A DNA stretch of 64,000 nt from Pseudokineococcus lusitanus (GCF_003751265.1 NZ_RJKN01000005.1:1-64000), one strand, 5' to 3'. Numbered from the stretch's first letter, positions 18,434 to 27,914 are shown. Notes: generated by a model not told the origin, from the letters alone. Made by a program: numbers and translations.

Positions 18434-19534
18434 TCAGCCGCCGGCCGCCGCGGCCAGCTGCTCGGCGCCGATCGGCTCCTCGCCCGCGGTGACCCCCACG
18501 TGGAGGTGGTCGGCGTGCAGGTCGTCGCTGAACCAGCCGCCGCCCGGGCCGCCGTCGAGGTCGACGGGGCCGCCGACCTCCGTGGCCCCTGCTGCGGCCG
18601 CGGCCCGCAGGGCGGCCACGACGACGTCGCGGGACGCGGGGTCGACGACGAGCCGGCCGTCGACGCGCCACACGTCGACCGCGCGGCCGCGCGTGTGGTT
18701 CGACGTGCGGTCGGTGCCGAAGACCTCGTCGGGGTGGCCGGTCCGCAGGACGGAGACGTCCACCTCGTGGGCGGCGGCCAGGCGCTGCAGCACCGCCAGC
18801 ACCTCGTCGGTGACGAGGCCGGCGCGCACGTCGTCGACGGCCGCCGGCGGCAGGTGCACGCGCGGGTCGTCGAGCACCGCGCGGCCGAGGGCGCTGGGCT
18901 CCCCGGCCGGGCGGCGCGGCGGGGGCTCGACGCCGGTGACGCGCCAGGCGCCGTCGGGACCGGGGGCCAGGCGGACGTCGAGGGTGACGCCCCGCGTCGA
19001 GGTCGTGCCGTCGGCGGCGAGGACCTCCTGCTCGACGACGACCATGACCGACGCCGCGTCGGCCTCGAGCCCGCCGTACTGGGGGTAGACGACGCGCGCG
19101 GCCGCGGCCGGGGCGACGTCGTCCGCCAGCGGGGCCAGCGCGGCGGCGAGCCGCCCGGTGTCGGTGCCCGCGGCGACGAGGCCCGTCGCGACGGCCCGCT
19201 CGACGGCGCCCGCCGGTCCCGCCGCGGGCGTGGTGGGCGCCCAGGTGCCCGCGCCCTCGACGACGCGGACGGCGGCGGTCTTGACCTCGGGGCGGACCTC
19301 GCCGGGACCGGCCTCCCAGCGGACCGGGGTCGGCGCGACGGGCGAGGGCGTGCTGGGGGAGGGGGACGGCGTCGGGGACGGGGAGGGGGTGCTCGTCGGT
19401 GCGCCCGCGGTCGGCGCCGCGGACGCGGCCGGGGCGCTCGGGCCGTCGTCGGGGGCCGTGCACCCGGCGACGAGGAGCACGACGGCGGCCGCGGCGGGCA
19501 GGGCCGGGGCGAGGAGGCGGGCGGCCGTCCTCAC
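18434..19534 (-). CDS. lipoprotein with M15-type peptidase-like C-terminus
   Basis: A 366-residue lipoprotein. The signal peptide ends in LLVAGC (Cys near residue 25), then a Pro/Ser/Thr-rich linker (about 30-70) typical of cell-wall-spanning segments. The C-terminal third has SNHTRGRAVDVW near residue 283 and DDLHADHLHVGV near 340, i.e. the HxxxxxxD...HxH zinc ligands of M15 peptidases (D-alanyl-D-alanine carboxypeptidase or endolysin fold). The middle region (75-230) has no family I recognise. It starts with GTG inside the stop of the upstream GNAT gene (4-nt overlap), so the two are co-translated. A role in wall peptide trimming is inferred. Confidence 0.75.
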   Translation of the reverse strand: MRTAARLLAPALPAAAAVVLLVAGCTAPDDGPSAPAASAAPTAGAPTSTPSPSPTPSPSPSTPSPVAPTPVRWEAGPGEVRPEVKTAAVRVVEGAGTWAPTTPAAGPAGAVERAVATGLVAAGTDTGRLAAALAPLADDVAPAAAARVVYPQYGGLEADAASVMVVVEQEVLAADGTTSTRGVTLDVRLAPGPDGAWRVTGVEPPPRRPAGEPSALGRAVLDDPRVHLPPAAVDDVRAGLVTDEVLAVLQRLAAAHEVDVSVLRTGHPDEVFGTDRTSNHTRGRAVDVWRVDGRLVVDPASRDVVVAALRAAAAAGATEVGGPVDLDGGPGGGWFSDDLHADHLHVGVTAGEEPIGAEQLAAAAGG

Positions 19535-20322
19535 GCGGCGGCGGCGCGCGCCGGGCGTGCCACCGCGGGCCGGGGCAGCGGGGCGCCGGGGTCGGCCGCC
19601 GTGCCCCCGGCGTCCCCGAGGTCGAGGGCGTAGGTGAGGACGCGGGCGCCGTCGCGGTCCGTGCGGTCGGCCACCCGCCGCCAGCCGAGCTGCGCGTAGA
19701 AGGCGGCGGCGCCGCCGTCGGCCCGGGTGACGAGCTCGGCCGTCGGGGTGCCGGCGGCCCGGGCGGCGTCCGTGAAGGCGTCGAGGAGGGCGGCGCCCAC
19801 GCCGGCGCCCCGGGCGGCGGGGAGGACGACGACGGCCGCGACCACCGCGACCGGGGCCGCAGGGCCCGCGCCCGCGGCGGGGGACGGGGCCGAGCCGGCA
19901 CGGGCGCCGAGCAGCCGCCGTGCGTAGCGGCGCCCGCGGGTCCGGGCGAAGCGACCGGCGGTCCGCGGGTGGGCGAGCAGGCCCAGGACCCCGGCCCGCA
20001 CGAGCCCGGCGCGCAGGGGGCCGTCGACGACGGAGCGCACGTGCGCCACCTGGTCGACGCTGCCGACGAGGAAGCCGACGGGCACGGGGCCGCCGCCGAC
20101 GTCGACCTCGGCCACGAGCGAGACGCCGTGCGGCGCCGCGAGGAAGGAGGCGTGCCAGCGGGCGAGGAAGCCGCGGCCCAGGCCGGGGAAGAAGCCGTGG
20201 CCCAGGTGCTCGTGCTGCCAGCGGGCGGTCGTCCGGGCGTCGGCGGGCCGGGCCACGCGCACGTGCGGGCGCGGCGCGGCCGGGGCGTCGTCCGTGCGGC
20301 GGTGGAGCGTCGTGCTGGTCAC
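19531..20322 (-). CDS. GNAT-family N-acetyltransferase
   Basis: A 263-residue acetyltransferase. Residues 20-90 contain HLGHGFFPGLGRGFLARWHASFL, a block common in a subgroup of actinobacterial GNATs, and motif A is VVVLPAARGAGVGAALLDAF near residue 160, followed by AFYAQLGWRRV. I place the start at the GTG of 20322 because GGAGG lies 6 nt upstream; a start 37 codons further out would lack a ribosome site. The coding end overlaps the start of the M15-like lipoprotein gene (GTGA), so both form an operon. Substrate unknown. Confidence 0.8.
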   Translation of the reverse strand: MTSTTLHRRTDDAPAAPRPHVRVARPADARTTARWQHEHLGHGFFPGLGRGFLARWHASFLAAPHGVSLVAEVDVGGGPVPVGFLVGSVDQVAHVRSVVDGPLRAGLVRAGVLGLLAHPRTAGRFARTRGRRYARRLLGARAGSAPSPAAGAGPAAPVAVVAAVVVLPAARGAGVGAALLDAFTDAARAAGTPTAELVTRADGGAAAFYAQLGWRRVADRTDRDGARVLTYALDLGDAGGTAADPGAPLPRPAVARPARAAAA

Positions 20323-20467
20323 GGCACCTCCTCGTCGGTCCGTCCGCCCGGCCCGTGCCGGGCTAGTGACGGACGGGCACGCCCATCGAAGCGTGGCGCG
20401 ACGGTGGGTCGCCGGTGCGACACGCAGCGTCACGGGCGGGATCGGTCGCCCCGGGGGGCCGCGGACG

Positions 20468-20509
20468 CGACGACGCCCGCCGCCCCGGGAGGGGCGACGG
20501 GCGTCGTCG
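20468..20509 (-). terminator. strong hairpin after the HU gene
   Basis: A perfect 12-bp outer stem (20468-20479 with 20498-20509) with further pairing inside (GCCCC/GGGGC) lies 18 bp past the HU stop codon. This is the best terminator candidate for the abundant HU transcript, reading leftwards. Confidence 0.65.
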
Positions 20510-20526
20510 GTGCTGCGGGGAGGGGG

Positions 20527-20808
20527 TCAGCCCTTGGCGGCGGCCTTGAGCTTGCTGCCGGCCTTGATGCTCACGCCCGTGGTCGCGGCGATCTCGATGG
20601 ACTCGCCCGTGCGGGGGTTGCGGCCCTGGCGGGCGGCGCGCTCGACGGTCTCGACGGTGAGCAGGCCCTGGATCTGCACGCTGTCGCCCTTGGAGACGGC
20701 CTCGGTCACGACGTCGGCGAAGCCGGCGAGGACCTTGTCGACGTCGCCCTGCGAGAGCTCCGTCGACTCGGCGATCTTCTGCACGAGCTGGCTGCGGTTG
20801 ATGGACAC
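20527..20808 (-). CDS. hup: HU-family nucleoid protein
   Basis: A 93-residue histone-like DNA-binding protein. NRSQLVQKIAES at the start, the GFADVV helix and RQGRNPRTGESIEI (DNA-binding beta arm with the RNPxTG signature near residue 60) are diagnostic, and KAGSKLKAAAKG ends it. It lacks the long Lys/Ala tail found in mycobacterial HupB, so it is the short form. HU binds and bends DNA as a dimer and compacts the chromosome. The GTG start at 20808 follows GGAGGA; longer readings would add a non-conserved Arg-rich stretch. A strong terminator follows. Confidence 0.95.
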   Translation of the reverse strand: MSINRSQLVQKIAESTELSQGDVDKVLAGFADVVTEAVSKGDSVQIQGLLTVETVERAARQGRNPRTGESIEIAATTGVSIKAGSKLKAAAKG

Positions 20809-21034
20809 GCGCTTCCTCCGGGGTTCGGGTCCGGCTCGCCGGACCGTGAAGTCGGTCGACCCGGCGGCCTCGCGGCCGACGGGGGTCGTGCTCGGTGCCC
20901 GCCCTCGTGGCACAGGGCCGGAGAGGGCCGGTACGGGACGTGCTCGGCCGCGACCCTACGCGCTGCGCCACGGTGGGTGCGGGACGAGCACGCCCCGGCG
21001 TCGCGGCCGCCGGTGCGGCCGGGGGGCCGCAGGA

Positions 21035-22087
21035 TCAGGCGTCGAGGCCCGCCAGCGTGGCGACCATGACGGCCTCGATGGTCCAGCGGCGGTTCTCCGC
21101 CTGGTCCCAGACGACGGACGCGGGACCGCGGAAGACCTCGTCCGTGACCTCCATCTCGGTCAGGCCGTGGCGCTCGTGCACCGCCCGGCCGACCCCCGTC
21201 CCGAGGTCGTGGAAGGCGGGCAGGCAGTGCATGAACCGCACGTCGGGGTTGCCCGTGGCGGCGAGGACGCCGGCGTCGACGCGGTAGGGCGCGAGCAGCG
21301 GGATGCGCTCGTCCCACGTCTCCGGCGGCTCGCCCAGCGAGACCCAGACGTCCGTGTGGACGACGTCCGCCCCGCGCACGCCCTCGGCGACGTCGTCGGT
21401 GACGGACAGGGTGGCGCCCGTGCCGGCGGCCACCGCGCGCACCGCGTCGAGCACCGCCGGGGCGGGCTGGAGCCCGGCGGGCGCGACGACGCGGGCGTCC
21501 ATCCCCGTGAGCGCCGCCATCGCCAGCAGCGAGGCCGCCACGTTGCCGCGGCCGTCCCCGAGGTAGGCGAACGTCGTCTCGGAGAACGGCTTCCGCACGT
21601 GCTCGCGCGTGGTGAGGGCGTCGCAGAGCGACTGCGTGGGGTGCCAGTCGTCGGTCAGCCCGTTCCAGACGGGCACCCCGGACACCGCCGCGAGGAGCTC
21701 GACGGTCGCCTGGTCCGCGCCCCGGTACTCGATGCCGTCGTAGAGGCGCCCGAGCACACGGCCGGTGTCCTCCACCGACTCCTTGTGCCCGAGGTGCGAC
21801 CCGGCCGGGTCGAGGTACGTCGACGTGGCGCCCTGCCCCGCGGCGGCGAGCTCGAAGGCGGCGCGGGTGCGCGTCGAGGTCTTCTCGAAGAGCAGCGCGA
21901 CCGCGCGGCCCTCGAGGCGGCGGCGCGGACGGCCCGCGCGGTGCTCGGCCTTGAGGCGCGCCGCGAGGTCGAGCAGCGCCGCCCACTCCGCGGGGGAGTG
22001 GTCGAGCTCCTTGAGGAAGCTGCGGCCGCGCAGGTCCACGGCCTCCGTCGGCTGCGGGCTGCGGGCGGGGGGCTGCACGTCGCTCAC
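21035..22087 (-). CDS. argF: ornithine carbamoyltransferase
   Basis: A 350-residue enzyme that makes citrulline from ornithine and carbamoyl phosphate. FEKTSTRTR near residue 67 is the carbamoyl-phosphate loop, HPTQ near 148, and HCLPAFHD near 283 holds the ornithine-binding Cys. The gene is not in an arg cluster; it follows the osmoprotectant operon by 64 bp on the same strand. Length (350, about 15-20 above the usual biosynthetic form) and isolated position leave open a catabolic role (arcB), but no arginine deiminase or carbamate kinase gene is present nearby. The start is supported by CAGGAT ending 6 nt before the GTG, the leaderless pattern. Confidence 0.93.
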   Translation of the reverse strand: MSDVQPPARSPQPTEAVDLRGRSFLKELDHSPAEWAALLDLAARLKAEHRAGRPRRRLEGRAVALLFEKTSTRTRAAFELAAAGQGATSTYLDPAGSHLGHKESVEDTGRVLGRLYDGIEYRGADQATVELLAAVSGVPVWNGLTDDWHPTQSLCDALTTREHVRKPFSETTFAYLGDGRGNVAASLLAMAALTGMDARVVAPAGLQPAPAVLDAVRAVAAGTGATLSVTDDVAEGVRGADVVHTDVWVSLGEPPETWDERIPLLAPYRVDAGVLAATGNPDVRFMHCLPAFHDLGTGVGRAVHERHGLTEMEVTDEVFRGPASVVWDQAENRRWTIEAVMVATLAGLDA

Positions 22088-22151
22088 GCGCCGATCCTGC
22101 CGTCCCCGGGGCCGCCGGTGCCCGCGTGCCCGCGCCGACGACCCGGGCGTG

Positions 22152-23168
22152 TCACGACCGCACGTCCACCGGCGTGCACTCCTCGCAGGTGATGAACCCC
22201 TCGGCCGCGAGCCAGTCCCGCGCGACGAGCGCCGGGTCCTGGCCCTCGACGTCGACGAGGCGGTTGAGCTCGACGAGCGCCTCGTCGGACAGCGCCTCGC
22301 TGACCGGCTGCAGCACCTCGACGAGCTCGGGGTGCGCCTCGAGGGTGTCGGTGCGGACGACGAGCGCCGCGTTGTACGCGGGGAAGAAGCCGCGGTCGTC
22401 CTCGAGCACGGTGAGGTCGAGGGCCGAGATCCGGCCGTCGGTCGTGAAGACCTCGCCGAAGTTGCAGCTGCCCCGGGCGGTCTCGGAGTAGACGACCCCG
22501 ATGTCGTAGATCCCGACCTGGGACTCCTGCACGCCGTCGGGGTCCCCGAGCGGCATGTCGTAGGCCTCGAGCAGCGGCCCGAAGCCGTCGGAGCGGCTGC
22601 GGAACTCGGGCTCGAGGCAGAAGGTGCGCTCCTCGGGCGGCAGCCCGGCGATCTCCGACGTCGTCGTGATGCCGAGCCGCTCCGTCGCCTCCGGGCCCAT
22701 GGCGAAGGCGTACGTGTTCTCCATGGGGGACGGCGGCAGCCACGTGAGGCCGTTCGGCGCGTCGAGGTCGCGGACGGCCTCGTACTGCTCCTGCGGGTCG
22801 GGGATCGTCTCGGTCTGCCCGAGGTAGGTCAGCCAGGCCGTGCCCGTGTACTCGAACTGCACGTCGCTGTCGCCGGACTCGAGGGAGTCCCGCGCCGCGA
22901 CGCTGCCGGGGATGCCGGAGCGGTCGACGACGTCGGCGCCGGCGACGTCGAGCACGATCGCCAGCATCTTGGCGAGCACGAGCTGCTCGGTGAAGCTCTT
23001 GCCCGCGACGCCGATCTCGACGCCCTCGAGCGAGGCGACGGGCTCGACCGACCCGGGCTCGGCGGCCGGCACGAACTGGTTGGCGCCCTGCAGGCCGCAC
23101 GCGGCGAGCGGGGCGGTGAGGAGCGCGGCGGTGACGACCGCGGTGGCGGTGCGGCGGTGGGCGCGCAC
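22152..23168 (-). CDS. osmoprotectant ABC transporter substrate-binding lipoprotein
   Basis: A 338-residue lipoprotein of the OpuAC/ProX/OsmF family. The signal ends in LAACG (Cys near residue 24). [17 protein letters not shown] near residue 51 and [17 protein letters not shown] near 98 are landmarks of the quaternary-amine-binding fold, and [12 protein letters not shown] near 225 continues it. Likely ligands are glycine betaine, choline or a related compound. GGAGG lies 6 nt before the GTG. It is the last gene of a four-gene operon (permease, ATPase, permease, binding protein); a 68-bp gap containing a GCGGCC/GGCCGC hairpin separates it from the upstream permease gene. Confidence 0.88.
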   Translation of the reverse strand: MRAHRRTATAVVTAALLTAPLAACGLQGANQFVPAAEPGSVEPVASLEGVEIGVAGKSFTEQLVLAKMLAIVLDVAGADVVDRSGIPGSVAARDSLESGDSDVQFEYTGTAWLTYLGQTETIPDPQEQYEAVRDLDAPNGLTWLPPSPMENTYAFAMGPEATERLGITTTSEIAGLPPEERTFCLEPEFRSRSDGFGPLLEAYDMPLGDPDGVQESQVGIYDIGVVYSETARGSCNFGEVFTTDGRISALDLTVLEDDRGFFPAYNAALVVRTDTLEAHPELVEVLQPVSEALSDEALVELNRLVDVEGQDPALVARDWLAAEGFITCEECTPVDVRS

Positions 23169-23236
23169 AGGTCCTCCCGGGAGGTGGGTGGGGCGGCCGG
23201 CGGGCCGCGGGGGCTGCGTCGGGCGGGTCGCGGGCG

Positions 23237-24022
23237 TCACAGGCCGCGCGGGCGTGCGACCTCCTCGACGACCCGGGCGACCCAGTCGACGAGGAGCGCC
23301 AGCAGCGCGGCGAGGAGGGCGCCGGAGGCGAGCAGGAGGGTGTCGGCGAGGTTGATGCCCGTGACGACGAGCTCGCCGAGCCCGCCGCCGTTGACGAAGG
23401 CGGCCAGGGTGGCGGTCCCGACGAGGAGGACGAGCGCCGTCCGGATGCCGGAGAGCATGACCGGGACGGCCAGCGGCAGCTCCACGCGGCGCAGGACCGC
23501 CGCGCCGGACATGCCCATCCCGCGGCCGGCCTCGACGAGCCGCGGCTCGACGCCGCGCAGCCCGGTGATGGTGCCCGCGAGGACGGGCAGGACCCCGTAG
23601 AGGACGAGCGCGAGGACGGCCGTGCGGAAGTTCGCCCCCAGCCACACGGCGAGCAGCACGACGAGCCCAACGGCCGGTGCCGCCTGGCCGAAGTTGGCGA
23701 CGAGGACGACCGGCCCGGCGAGGCGGCGCAGCCGCGGCCGGGTGAGGAGGACGCCGAGCGGCACGCCGACGAGGAGGACGACGAGGCCGGCCACCGCGGT
23801 CAGCCGGAGGTGCTCGAGGGTGAGCGCAAGGACCGACGACGGCGTGAGGAGGGCCGCGGCCGTGCCGGGGACCTCGGTCGTCGCGAGCCAGAGGGCGTAG
23901 GCGCCGAGGACGGCGAGGACGGCGAGCGGCTGCACGACGAGCCGACGGTGCTCCCGCAGGAGCCCGCGGCCCCGGGTGGGCGCCGGCCCGCCCGTCGCCT
24001 CCACGGCGGTCGGGGCGCTCAC
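23237..24022 (-). CDS. osmoprotectant ABC transporter permease
   Basis: A 261-residue inner-membrane permease with about six spans. The EAA-type loop is at EAGRGMGMSGAAVLRRVELPLAVPVMLSGIR near residues 150-180 (named here by position: 148-178), a signature of OpuAB/ProW permeases. It pairs with the ATPase gene upstream, whose stop overlaps its GTG start by 4 nt, and with the second permease at 25.3-25.9 kb, giving the heterodimeric permease of the OpuC/OsmU type. Function: membrane channel for compatible solute uptake under osmotic stress. Confidence 0.88.
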   Translation of the reverse strand: MSAPTAVEATGGPAPTRGRGLLREHRRLVVQPLAVLAVLGAYALWLATTEVPGTAAALLTPSSVLALTLEHLRLTAVAGLVVLLVGVPLGVLLTRPRLRRLAGPVVLVANFGQAAPAVGLVVLLAVWLGANFRTAVLALVLYGVLPVLAGTITGLRGVEPRLVEAGRGMGMSGAAVLRRVELPLAVPVMLSGIRTALVLLVGTATLAAFVNGGGLGELVVTGINLADTLLLASGALLAALLALLVDWVARVVEEVARPRGL

Positions 24023-25293
24023 GAGGGGGCGTCCTGGCCGGCGAGCGCGCGCGCCGTCCCCTCGTCGTTGCCGCCGAGGGGCGCGTCGCCGGACGCGGGG
24101 CCCGCGCCGGAGCGCGTCTGCTGCACGGCCTCGATGGCGGTCTGGAGGAAGAGCACGCCCTCGTAGGCGTCGCGGCGCCCGGTGACGGGGACACCGCCGT
24201 AGCTGGAGCCGAGCATGGCGTCGAGGGCGTCGTTGAGGGTCGCGCGCCGGCTCACCGACGGCATGCCCTCGTCGCGGTCGAGGACCACGGGGCCCTCCGC
24301 CTCGAGCTGCCGCACCCACGGCCACCGCTGCGGCCGTCCGCGGCCGTCGAGGACGAGGGCGGCGGAGTCCCCGGCGGCGCGGGCGCGGGCCGCGACGTCC
24401 GCCACGGGCTCGCCGACGCGCGCCGTCGTCGTGGTCTGCAGGCCGTCGAGGTCGCCGACCCGGACGAGCGTCAGGGCCTTGAGGGCCGCACCACTGCCGA
24501 CGAAGTCGCTGACGAAGGTGTCCGCCGGGTTGGCGAGCACCTCCGCCGGGGTGTCGTACTGGACGACCCGGGCGCCCTCGCCGAGGACGACGATGCGGTC
24601 GCCGAGCTTGACGGCCTCGTCGAAGTCGTGGGTGACGCAGACGATCGTCTTGCGGAGCTCGTCCTGGATGCGCATGAGCTCGTCCTGCAGCCGCGCCCGC
24701 GTGATGGGGTCGACGGCGCCGAACGGCTCGTCCATGAGGAGCACGGGCGGGTCGGCCGCCAGCGCGCGGGCGACGCCGACGCGCTGCTGCTGGCCGCCGG
24801 AGAGCTCGCGCGGGTAGCGGTCGCGGTAGCGCGACGGGTCGAGCCCGACGAGCTCGAGGAGCTCGTCCGTCCGCTCGGCGGTGCGCTTCTTGTCCCACCC
24901 GAGCATCCCGGGCACGAGGCCGACGTTGGTCGCCACGCTCATGTGGGGGAAGAGGCCGCCGGCCTGGATGACGTAGCCGATCTGGCGGCGCAGCTCGTCG
25001 CCGTCGAGCTGCAGGACGTCGCGGCCGCCGATGCTGATGGAGCCGCTCGTCGGCTCGACGAGCCGGTTGATCATCTTGAGCGTCGTCGTCTTCCCGCAGC
25101 CCGAGGGGCCGACGAGCATGACGACCTCCCCGGCGGGGATCTGCAGGCTGATGCCGTCGACGGCGGGGCGGCCGTGGCCGGCGTAGGACTTCGTGACGCC
25201 GACGAGGTCGATGGCGGCGCCGCTGACGCCGTCGGCCGCGCCGTCGAGAGGGCCGCCGGGGGTCGTCGTCGTGGTGGTCGGGCGGTCAGGCAC
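24019..25293 (-). CDS. osmoprotectant ABC transporter ATPase with CBS domains
   Basis: A 424-residue ATPase of the ProV/OpuAA type. Walker A GPSGCGKTT near residue 62, signature LSGGQQQR near 165 and Walker B VLLMDEPFGA near 182 are intact. The C-terminal part (about 275-400) carries a tandem CBS pair, recognisable by MPSVSRRATLNDALDAML and GVPVTGRRD; in relatives this pair senses ionic strength or cyclic di-AMP and gates transport. The Thr-rich N-terminus (residues 1-20) is unusual. It overlaps the upstream permease stop by 8 nt and the downstream permease start by 4 nt, so the three are translationally coupled. Confidence 0.92.
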   Translation of the reverse strand: MPDRPTTTTTTPGGPLDGAADGVSGAAIDLVGVTKSYAGHGRPAVDGISLQIPAGEVVMLVGPSGCGKTTTLKMINRLVEPTSGSISIGGRDVLQLDGDELRRQIGYVIQAGGLFPHMSVATNVGLVPGMLGWDKKRTAERTDELLELVGLDPSRYRDRYPRELSGGQQQRVGVARALAADPPVLLMDEPFGAVDPITRARLQDELMRIQDELRKTIVCVTHDFDEAVKLGDRIVVLGEGARVVQYDTPAEVLANPADTFVSDFVGSGAALKALTLVRVGDLDGLQTTTTARVGEPVADVAARARAAGDSAALVLDGRGRPQRWPWVRQLEAEGPVVLDRDEGMPSVSRRATLNDALDAMLGSSYGGVPVTGRRDAYEGVLFLQTAIEAVQQTRSGAGPASGDAPLGGNDEGTARALAGQDAPS

Positions 25294-25933
25294 GGATCCC
25301 CCTGGGGGTCGTGGCCCGTCCGAGCAGGACGAGCAGCAGGTCGAGGACGAGGGCGAGGACGACCACGAGGACCGTCCCGACGAGCGCCGACTCGAGCGCG
25401 TTGGCGCCGCCGAGCCGGGCGAGCCCGGTGAAGATGAGGCCGCCGAGGCCGGGGCCGGTGACGAAGGCGGCGATCGCGGCGATGCCCATGGTCATCTGCG
25501 TCGCGACGCGGACGTTCGACAGCACCACGGGCCACGCGAGCGGCAGCTGGACGCGCAGCAGGCGCCGCGTCCGCCCCATGCCGATGCCCTGCGCCGCCTC
25601 GAGCAGCGAGCGGTCGACGCCGGCGAGGCCGACGACCGCTCCGCGCCAGATGACGAGGACGGCGTAGAAGGTCACGGAGGCGACGGCCGCCGCGATGCCG
25701 TCGCGGGTGAGGCCGTAGACGACGGCGATGACGGCGAGCGAGGGGAGCGTCAGCCCCACCGACGAGGTGCCGGCGGCGAGACCGCGGGCCCAGGCACGGC
25801 GGTGGCAGACCACCCCCAGGGCTACCCCGAGCACGGTCGCCAGGAGGACGCACTGCACCACCAGGCTGACGTGCTGGAAGCCCTGGAAGGCGATCTGCTC
25901 GCGGCGCTCGGCCACGAAGTCCAGGAGGTCCAT
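25286..25933 (-). CDS. osmoprotectant ABC transporter permease, first gene of operon
   Basis: A 215-residue permease with five to six spans and the EAA loop EAAQGIGMGRTRRLLRVQLP near residues 112-131. It is shorter than its partner at 23.2-24.0 kb, as is usual for the OpuCB/OpuCD-like pair. The ATG at 25933 starts the conserved N-terminus. TAGCGT lies 8 nt upstream. As first gene of the operon it marks the promoter region at 25934-26067, which also holds an unusually AT-rich patch (TTGTTTAC near 26025) that may contribute to promoter function. Confidence 0.87.
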   Translation of the reverse strand: MDLLDFVAERREQIAFQGFQHVSLVVQCVLLATVLGVALGVVCHRRAWARGLAAGTSSVGLTLPSLAVIAVVYGLTRDGIAAAVASVTFYAVLVIWRGAVVGLAGVDRSLLEAAQGIGMGRTRRLLRVQLPLAWPVVLSNVRVATQMTMGIAAIAAFVTGPGLGGLIFTGLARLGGANALESALVGTVLVVVLALVLDLLLVLLGRATTPRGIRA

Positions 25934-26067
25934 GGCCGTCGACGCTAGGCACGTCGGGGCGCCCAGGTCGAACGACGCCGAGGCGTCGGAGGCGGGAAGT
26001 CCCCGAGACCCGTTCCGGCAGAACTTGTTTACGGTGAGGTCACGATTGGGCCCGACCAGGTGGTCGG

Positions 26068-26895
26068 TCAGGCCGGGGTGGCCCTCCCGGCCTCGACGAC
26101 GGCCTCGAGGCCCCCGAGGGCGAGCACCTGCTCGGCGACGTCGGCGACGCGCCGGCGGGCCGACCGGGCGGTGCGCCGCAGCTCGCCGAAGGCGTCCGTG
26201 GCGTCCACCTGGCGCTGGGCCATGAGGTAGCCGACGGCGCGCTCGACGACGACCCGGTGGTCGAGGGCGTGCTGCAGCTGCTCGGCGAGCCGCGAGGTGC
26301 TCTCGGCCTCCGCCGCGGTGCGCAGCAGACCCGCGGCGAGCCGCGCGGAGGCCTCGATGACGTCGACCTCGGCCGCGCTCCACTCCTGCGCCTGGCCGCG
26401 GACGGCCACGAGGCAGCCGACGGGCCCGCCCGCGACGACGACGGGGACGGTCGCGACGGCCCGCGGGCGCTCGACCTCGGGCGCCGCCGGCGGCGTCGAC
26501 CCGTCGGGGTCGGCCGCGCGCGGGTCCCGGACGTCCTCGGTGGCGTCCCCGCCGACGACGGGGCCGAGCGACGGCCACCGCGGGTCCACGACGACGTCGG
26601 TGCTTGCGCGCGGGCGGCCGAGGACGGCCGCGTCGGTGGCGGGCCCGGAGACGGCCGTGTCCTCGGCCTCCTCGAGCGTCCGGCTGGCGCGCCCGGTCCA
26701 CGCGACGCAGGCGAGGCGTCCCTCGAGGTCGCGGAGCATGAGCCCGGCCGAGGCGACCGGCAGGGAGGCGGCCAGCGAGGTCAGCAGCTCGCCGAGGGCG
26801 GCGGCGGCCGAGCCGCCGTCCGTGCCCCGGGCCGGGGGCTCCTTGGACAGCTGCGCGAGGCCGGCGCGCAGGGCCTGGGGGTCGACGTCGGTCAC
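26068..26895 (-). CDS. GAF-ANTAR RNA-binding regulator
   Basis: A 275-residue signalling protein. Residues 25-215 form a GAF-like sensor domain, and residues 218-270 an ANTAR domain (QLQHALDHRVVVERAVGYLM, then AFGELRRTARSARRRVADVAEQVL in two blocks), the three-helix RNA-binding module that acts as an antiterminator at dual-hairpin leader RNAs. The conserved aromatic and Ala/Arg positions of the ANTAR are present. A long Pro/Asp-rich insertion near residues 120-150 interrupts the GAF. The GTG start is preceded by CAGCAT with a 6-nt gap. It is probably a stress regulator; its RNA targets cannot be named. Confidence 0.85.
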   Translation of the reverse strand: MTDVDPQALRAGLAQLSKEPPARGTDGGSAAAALGELLTSLAASLPVASAGLMLRDLEGRLACVAWTGRASRTLEEAEDTAVSGPATDAAVLGRPRASTDVVVDPRWPSLGPVVGGDATEDVRDPRAADPDGSTPPAAPEVERPRAVATVPVVVAGGPVGCLVAVRGQAQEWSAAEVDVIEASARLAAGLLRTAAEAESTSRLAEQLQHALDHRVVVERAVGYLMAQRQVDATDAFGELRRTARSARRRVADVAEQVLALGGLEAVVEAGRATPA

Positions 26896-26938
26896 CCGAC
26901 CATGCTGCCGGGCGGTCGCCCTCGCCGCATGGCGACGC

Positions 26939-26978
26939 GCCACCCCGTCCGGCGCCCGGGGGCGCCGGACGGGGTGGC
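26939..26978 (-). terminator. strong hairpin after the FG-GAP-like gene
   Basis: Arms at 26939-26955 and 26962-26978 pair perfectly over at least 17 bp with a GC loop. It sits 3 bp beyond the stop of the secreted protein gene and ahead of the ANTAR gene, so it isolates the two. Confidence 0.7.
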
Positions 26979-26981
26979 TCG

Positions 26982-27785
26982 TCAGGGGACGACCCGCAGG
27001 AGGCCCAGGGGCTGCGGCGCCGGCCCGACGCCGACGCCGACGGGCAGGTCGGCGGACCGGCCCCAGGGGAAGGAGGCCACCGTCCCCATCCGGCCCCCGA
27101 TGCGGTCGGCGCTGAAGTGGTACGTCGACCCCCGGCGCACCGCGAGGCTGTCGTGCGTCTGCCGCGGGTCGAGGGCGAAGTGCCCGGCCACCGCGACGTC
27201 ACCCGCCCGTCCGAAGGTCGAGGACACGAGGCCGCCCCCGCCGTCGACGTTCGACCGGGCGGCGAGGAAGGTGCTCCCCCGGTGGAGGGCGATCTCGTCG
27301 TCGCCGTCCCCGTCCCAGTCCCCCGCCAGCGGGGTGTCGGTGGCCCTGCCGAGGACGAAGGTCGTCACCTCCCCGCCGCCCCGGACCATGTCGCTGCCCA
27401 GGAAGAAGCGGTTCCCCCGCCGGACGCCCGGCTCGTCGAGGCCGTCCCCGTCCCAGTCGCCGCAGAGCGGGGTGTCGGTGGCACGCCCGAAGCTGACGTG
27501 GCGGGAGCCCTCGCCGTCCGGCACCTGCCAGGAGCCCCCCGACCACACGGTGGGGCGCGGCGGGACGGGGGAGCGGCGCGCCACCTGGCAGAAGAGCGGG
27601 ACGTCCCCGGCGACCAGCGTGCCGTCGTACGCGATGCGGCCGCCGGGGTCGTCCGTGTGGAGCGAGCGGAGGAAGAGCTGGTCCGGGCCCGCCGCGGCGG
27701 CCGGCGGGGCCGCCGTCGCGAGGCACGCGGCGGCGAGGGCGAGGGCGAGGGCGGGGCGGAGGGCGGTGCTCAGGACGGTGCTCAC
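26982..27785 (-). CDS. secreted protein with FG-GAP/VCBS-like Asp repeats
   Basis: A 267-residue exported protein. Residues 1-32 are a Sec signal peptide ending at AAAAG. The mature part has at least three repeats built on GRATDTPLxGDWDGDGxDE...RG (near residues 98, 146 and, degenerate, 190), a calcium-loop pattern (DxDGDxxDE) found in FG-GAP/VCBS beta-propeller proteins of actinomycetes. Such proteins are often C-terminal modules of larger wall enzymes; here the module stands alone with no catalytic domain. Location outside the cell is clear; function unknown. Confidence 0.78.
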   Translation of the reverse strand: MSTVLSTALRPALALALAAACLATAAPPAAAAGPDQLFLRSLHTDDPGGRIAYDGTLVAGDVPLFCQVARRSPVPPRPTVWSGGSWQVPDGEGSRHVSFGRATDTPLCGDWDGDGLDEPGVRRGNRFFLGSDMVRGGGEVTTFVLGRATDTPLAGDWDGDGDDEIALHRGSTFLAARSNVDGGGGLVSSTFGRAGDVAVAGHFALDPRQTHDSLAVRRGSTYHFSADRIGGRMGTVASFPWGRSADLPVGVGVGPAPQPLGLLRVVP

Positions 27786-27876
27786 GTCGGGGGTCCCCCT
27801 GGGGCGGGAAGGCGGGTGCGACCGCCTCCCGGTCGCGGGTGCGAGCCTTCTCGTCCGCGGCCACCGGCGCCGGGGA

Positions 27877-27908
27877 GTGGCCGGACCGTGACGTCACGGT
27901 CCGGCCAC
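27877..27908 (-). terminator. 32-bp perfect palindrome, terminator for the ligase gene
   Basis: Positions 27877-27892 and 27893-27908 are exact reverse complements (GTGGCCGGACCGTGAC and its complement), centred on ACGT. It begins 7 bp after the stop of the carboxylate-amine ligase gene and can fold as a 14-bp hairpin. A protein-binding role for such a perfect palindrome cannot be excluded. Confidence 0.6.
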
Positions 27909-27914
27909 CGCGCG